In this document: positions 6,598 to 8,394 of the stretch, piece by piece
Numbering within the stretch: position 1 is the first letter of the stretch
Layout: each line of letters opens with the position of its first letter
Assembly (NCBI GenBank): GCA_039817205.1
Contig: JBCBWG010000149.1
Location: 1-8,394, forward strand
DNA length: 8,394 nt
From: JBCBWG01 sp039817205
GTDB lineage: Bacteria > Pseudomonadota > Alphaproteobacteria > Rhizobiales > Hyphomicrobiaceae
Direction: 5' to 3'
Notes under the pieces: model-generated
Told to the model about the DNA's origin: nothing
Databases searched by the model: none
The model's input: only the letters and a program-made list of their open reading frames with translations
Made by a program: the position numbers and the translations under genes

Positions 6598-8061
6598 ATG
6601 GCAGTTGGCACGCTGACACCGCCCGACGCTGCATTAAAGCGGAACGGCATCAATCAACTGGCATTGGTCGCGGTCTGGCTGACCGTCGCGCTGAGCGGGA
6701 TCGTGTTTGCCGAGCCGGCCCCGGTCGACGCTCTGATGTTCGGCTTGATCGTCATGCTGCCAGTCGTTGGCCTGTTTGCCTTGCGAACAGGCGTCGTGCT
6801 TGTCGCCGTAGTCTTAACGGTCATTAGCGCATCAGCTTTGATTTCCGCGACGCTCATTGTCGATGACTTTTCTGTTGCTGCTCCAAATGGATCGAATTTT
6901 CTAAAAGGCTCTATACATACCTTAATCACAATTTATTTGCTGGCAGGTGCCGCCATTCTCACGGGCTTCATCGCGCTACGACCGTTTGCCCACAGCCACC
7001 TGATCTTTGGCGGTCTGTTGTTTGCGGCCACACTCGCGGCCATCACTGGCGTCATCGGGTATTTCGGAATTGGACCTGGCACGACGGAACTCTTCACAAA
7101 GTTCGGCCGGGCAGCCGGCACGTTCAAAGACCCGAACGTGCTCGGTGCGTTTCTCGTTTTGCCCTTCCTTGCCGCCGCCGGGATGGTGCTGCACGGGCGG
7201 GCTGGCATGAAACTGCTCGGGCTCGCCGTTGGCGGGCTCATCCTACTTGCGATCCTGCTGACGTTCTCGCGGGGCGCATATGTCATGACGGCGGTTGGGC
7301 TCAGCGTCTTTGCGTTTCTGGCCTTCACGACTGCCCGGAGCAATCGTCAACGCGTGCAGATGGTTTTGCTGTTCATCGTGGCTATGTTCGCAGCCATGTC
7401 CGTCATCGGCGCGGCTCTCAGCTCACCGGACATCGCTGAATTTTTTACCCAGCGCGCGCAGGCCACACAGAGTTACGACACCGGGCCTGAGGGCCGCTTT
7501 GGCGGTCAGGCCAAAGCCGTCGACGTGCTCTTGGACAACCCGTTGGGCATCGGGGCGCAGGCCTTCGTGCCGCGCTATCACGGCGAGAACCCGCACAACG
7601 TCTATTTGATCACGTTTCTCAAAGCCGGGTGGGTTGGCGGATTTTTGTATGCGCTGCTCGTGCTCTTCACGCTCTTGTTTGGGTTTGGCTACGCGATCAA
7701 GCGCACCGCACATCAGCATTTGTTTCAGGTCGCCTACGCCGGGTTCGTGGCGCTCGCCGTCATTGGGCTGTTCATCGATACCGACCACTGGCGCCACTTC
7801 TTCGTCAACGCAGCCCTCGTCTGGGGCATGATGGCCGCACCGCAGCGCCGTGCGAGCCGCATCGCCGAACGTCCGCGCTACAAACGCGGTGCGCGCATCA
7901 CCGGCTACAGTCTCAACCGCAATATTTCACCGGTGCGCGACGCGACAATCGTCGGGCCAGCGCGTCGACGCTTGCGGCGCGCGATCGCAAGTCGACGTCA
8001 GCGAGATTGGCACCCAAGGCGCCCGCAACGGATCGCCTACCTGGCCGCCAACGATGCATAA
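6598..8061 (+). CDS. O-antigen ligase / Wzy-type EPS polymerase-like membrane protein
   Basis: This inner-membrane protein (487 aa) belongs by its motifs to the O-antigen ligase/polymerase superfamily and probably joins lipid-linked EPS units in the periplasm. About 12 hydrophobic helices can be drawn between 19 and 412. Family signatures are GTFKDPNVLG (about 174-183), the LLTFSRGAYV segment (about 220-229), and a large periplasmic loop at about 275-335. That loop contains GRFGGQAKAVDVLLDNPLG and ends in the conserved NPHNVYL. Residues after about 413 form a hydrophilic tail with 20 arginines in the last 71 residues, unusual for the family. The frame is open from a GTG at 6529, but the ATG at 6598 has CGGGA 7 bases upstream and gives a normal N-terminus. 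Ligase and polymerase cannot be told apart by sequence. The EPS context, with no lipid A genes in view, favours polymerase. Confidence 0.85.
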   Translation: MAVGTLTPPDAALKRNGINQLALVAVWLTVALSGIVFAEPAPVDALMFGLIVMLPVVGLFALRTGVVLVAVVLTVISASALISATLIVDDFSVAAPNGSNFLKGSIHTLITIYLLAGAAILTGFIALRPFAHSHLIFGGLLFAATLAAITGVIGYFGIGPGTTELFTKFGRAAGTFKDPNVLGAFLVLPFLAAAGMVLHGRAGMKLLGLAVGGLILLAILLTFSRGAYVMTAVGLSVFAFLAFTTARSNRQRVQMVLLFIVAMFAAMSVIGAALSSPDIAEFFTQRAQATQSYDTGPEGRFGGQAKAVDVLLDNPLGIGAQAFVPRYHGENPHNVYLITFLKAGWVGGFLYALLVLFTLLFGFGYAIKRTAHQHLFQVAYAGFVALAVIGLFIDTDHWRHFFVNAALVWGMMAAPQRRASRIAERPRYKRGARITGYSLNRNISPVRDATIVGPARRRLRRAIASRRQRDWHPRRPQRIAYLAANDA

Positions 8062-8108
8062 GAACGCTTCGAGATCGCGCCCGGTCGTGCGCAAGAAGGC
8101 TCGGAAAA
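8062..8108. other. Short spacer between the Wzy-like gene and the repeat array
   Basis: These 47 bases contain no gene and no clear terminator. The segment about 8083-8108 begins GGTCG and has patchy similarity to the tRNA-like part of the repeats. It has too many mismatches and an indel, so it is not called as a repeat unit. Confidence 0.4.
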
Positions 8109-8109
8109 C

Positions 8110-8134
8110 CTCACACAATCTTGCGCCGTGTGAG
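8110..8134. other. Conserved stem-loop of the repeat, unit 1 (also 8227-8251 and 8344-8368)
   Basis: CTCACAC (8110-8116) pairs with GTGTGAG (8128-8134) around 11 bases. Units 1 and 3 keep all 7 pairs. In unit 2 a G-to-A change at 8245 removes the innermost pair, leaving 6. On the minus strand the loop of units 2 and 3 contains GCGCAAGC, which can form two further pairs closed by a GCAA (GNRA-type) tetraloop; unit 1 has a T-to-G difference inside the loop. Confidence 0.6.
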
Positions 8135-8158
8135 CCACAAGAGATGCGGAGGTTCCGC

Positions 8159-8187
8159 CCGATCATGGGTCCGGGCCCTGAGATCGG
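8159..8187 (+). other. Second conserved stem of the repeat, unit 1 (also 8276-8304), possible weak plus-strand terminator
   Basis: CCGATC (8159-8164) pairs with GATCGG (8182-8187) across 17 bases that include GGGCCC. The same stem is intact in unit 2, although two loop bases differ. On the plus strand it is followed by ATTTTAA, so it could slow or end transcripts coming from the Wzy-like gene. The stem is short and the T-run is only four bases, so terminator function is uncertain. Confidence 0.4.
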
Positions 8188-8199
8188 ATTTTAATAAAA

Positions 8200-8224
8200 T
8201 GGTCGGAGCGAGAGGATTTGAACC
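8200..8224 (-). pseudogene. tRNA 3'-end fragment (tRNA-Pro-like), repeat unit 1
   Basis: Read on the minus strand, this starts GGTTCAAATCC and ends CGCTCCGACCA. That is the end of a T-stem, a T-loop (TTCAAAT), the 3' strand of the T-stem (CCTCT), a 7-base acceptor strand (CGCTCCG), discriminator A and an encoded CCA. Only two bases of the 5' T-stem strand remain, and no matching 5' acceptor strand (CGGAGCG) occurs on the same strand nearby, so it cannot fold as a tRNA. G at position 72 with A at 73 implies a C1-G72 pair, which is typical of bacterial tRNA-Pro. The identity is an inference. Confidence 0.8.
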
Positions 8225-8316
8225 GCCTCACACAAGCTTGCGCCATGTGAGCAACAAGAGACTCGGAGGTTCCGCCCGATCATGGATCCGGGCCCTGCGA
8301 TCGGATTTTAAAAAAG

Positions 8317-8341
8317 TGGTCGGAGCGAGAGGATTTGAACC
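8317..8341 (-). pseudogene. tRNA 3'-end fragment (tRNA-Pro-like), repeat unit 2
   Basis: Identical over all 25 bases to the fragment in unit 1 and exactly 117 bases from it. The flanking A/T tract differs at two bases between the copies. On the minus strand the CCA is followed directly by CTTTTTTAAAA, a trailer-like T-run. No complete tRNA is encoded in the window. Confidence 0.8.
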
Positions 8342-8394
8342 GCCTCACACAAGCTTGCGCCGTGTGAGCAACAAGAGACTCGGAGGTTCCGCCC

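Larger units (their letters stand above)
8109..8394 (-). repeat. Tandem array of 117-bp repeats with embedded tRNA 3' ends
   Basis: Three head-to-tail copies have an exact 117-bp period: unit 1 at 8109-8225, unit 2 at 8226-8342, and the first 52 bases of unit 3 at 8343-8394, cut by the window edge. By eye, units 1 and 2 differ at 9 of 117 positions with no indels, and units 2 and 3 differ at 1 of 52. Each full unit holds a 7-bp stem-loop (CTCACAC against GTGTGAG), a CCGATC/GATCGG stem, a run of T and A, and a 25-base minus-strand tRNA 3' end. Strand is given as minus because the tRNA-like part reads that way. The array has no open reading frame of note that respects the period. It probably continues to the right. 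Confidence 0.92.

Noticed and set aside
8263..8272. Plus-strand TCGGAGGTTC in repeat unit 2 looks like the 5' side of a tRNA T-arm
   Set aside because: It is followed by CCGCCC rather than AAATCC, the match is partly lost in unit 1, and it lies on the opposite strand from the tRNA 3' end. Chance is likely.
8109..8394. CRISPR array
   Set aside because: The whole 117-bp unit is repeated with no unique spacers and the period is too long, so it is a simple tandem repeat.

Overview
The window is a stretch of an exopolysaccharide (EPS) assembly locus from a GC-rich Gram-negative bacterium, most likely an alphaproteobacterium (Hyphomicrobiales-like). This assignment is an inference from codon use, weak Shine-Dalgarno sequences, a short GumB-type outer-membrane export lipoprotein and a Wzz/GumC-type co-polymerase. 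No species can be named from the sequence alone.

Layout, left to right. (1) 1-85, minus strand: the first 28 codons of a gene that leaves the window on the left. (2) 132-157: a strong hairpin with a T-run when read on the minus strand, terminating the next gene. (3) 201-2624, minus strand: a large polysaccharide co-polymerase (Wzz/GumC/Wzc family) whose C-terminal tyrosine-kinase-like domain has lost its ATP-binding motifs. (4) 2625-2789: divergent promoter region with two inverted repeats. (5) Plus strand, four genes: an outer-membrane polysaccharide export lipoprotein (2790-3491), a GT4 glycosyltransferase (3569-4711), an undecaprenyl-phosphate sugar phosphotransferase of the WcaJ/HfsE type (4797-6356), and a multi-spanning O-antigen ligase/polymerase-like protein with a very basic C-terminal tail (6598-8061). 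(6) 8109 to the right edge: a tandem array of 117-bp repeats (two full units and the start of a third). Each complete unit ends in the same 25-nt copy of a tRNA 3' end, including CCA, on the minus strand.

Together the genes describe Wzx/Wzy-dependent EPS synthesis. The phosphotransferase loads the first sugar onto undecaprenyl phosphate, the GT4 enzyme adds a sugar, the Wzy-like protein polymerises or ligates, and the co-polymerase with the export lipoprotein controls chain length and moves the polymer out. No flippase and no functional kinase are visible; they would have to lie outside the window.

The least ordinary element is the repeat array. A tRNA 3' end, a T-rich trailer and two conserved hairpins repeat at an exact 117-bp period. 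The arrangement recalls the repeats behind Escherichia coli tyrT, and it predicts a tRNA gene (probably tRNA-Pro) on the minus strand just to the right of the window.
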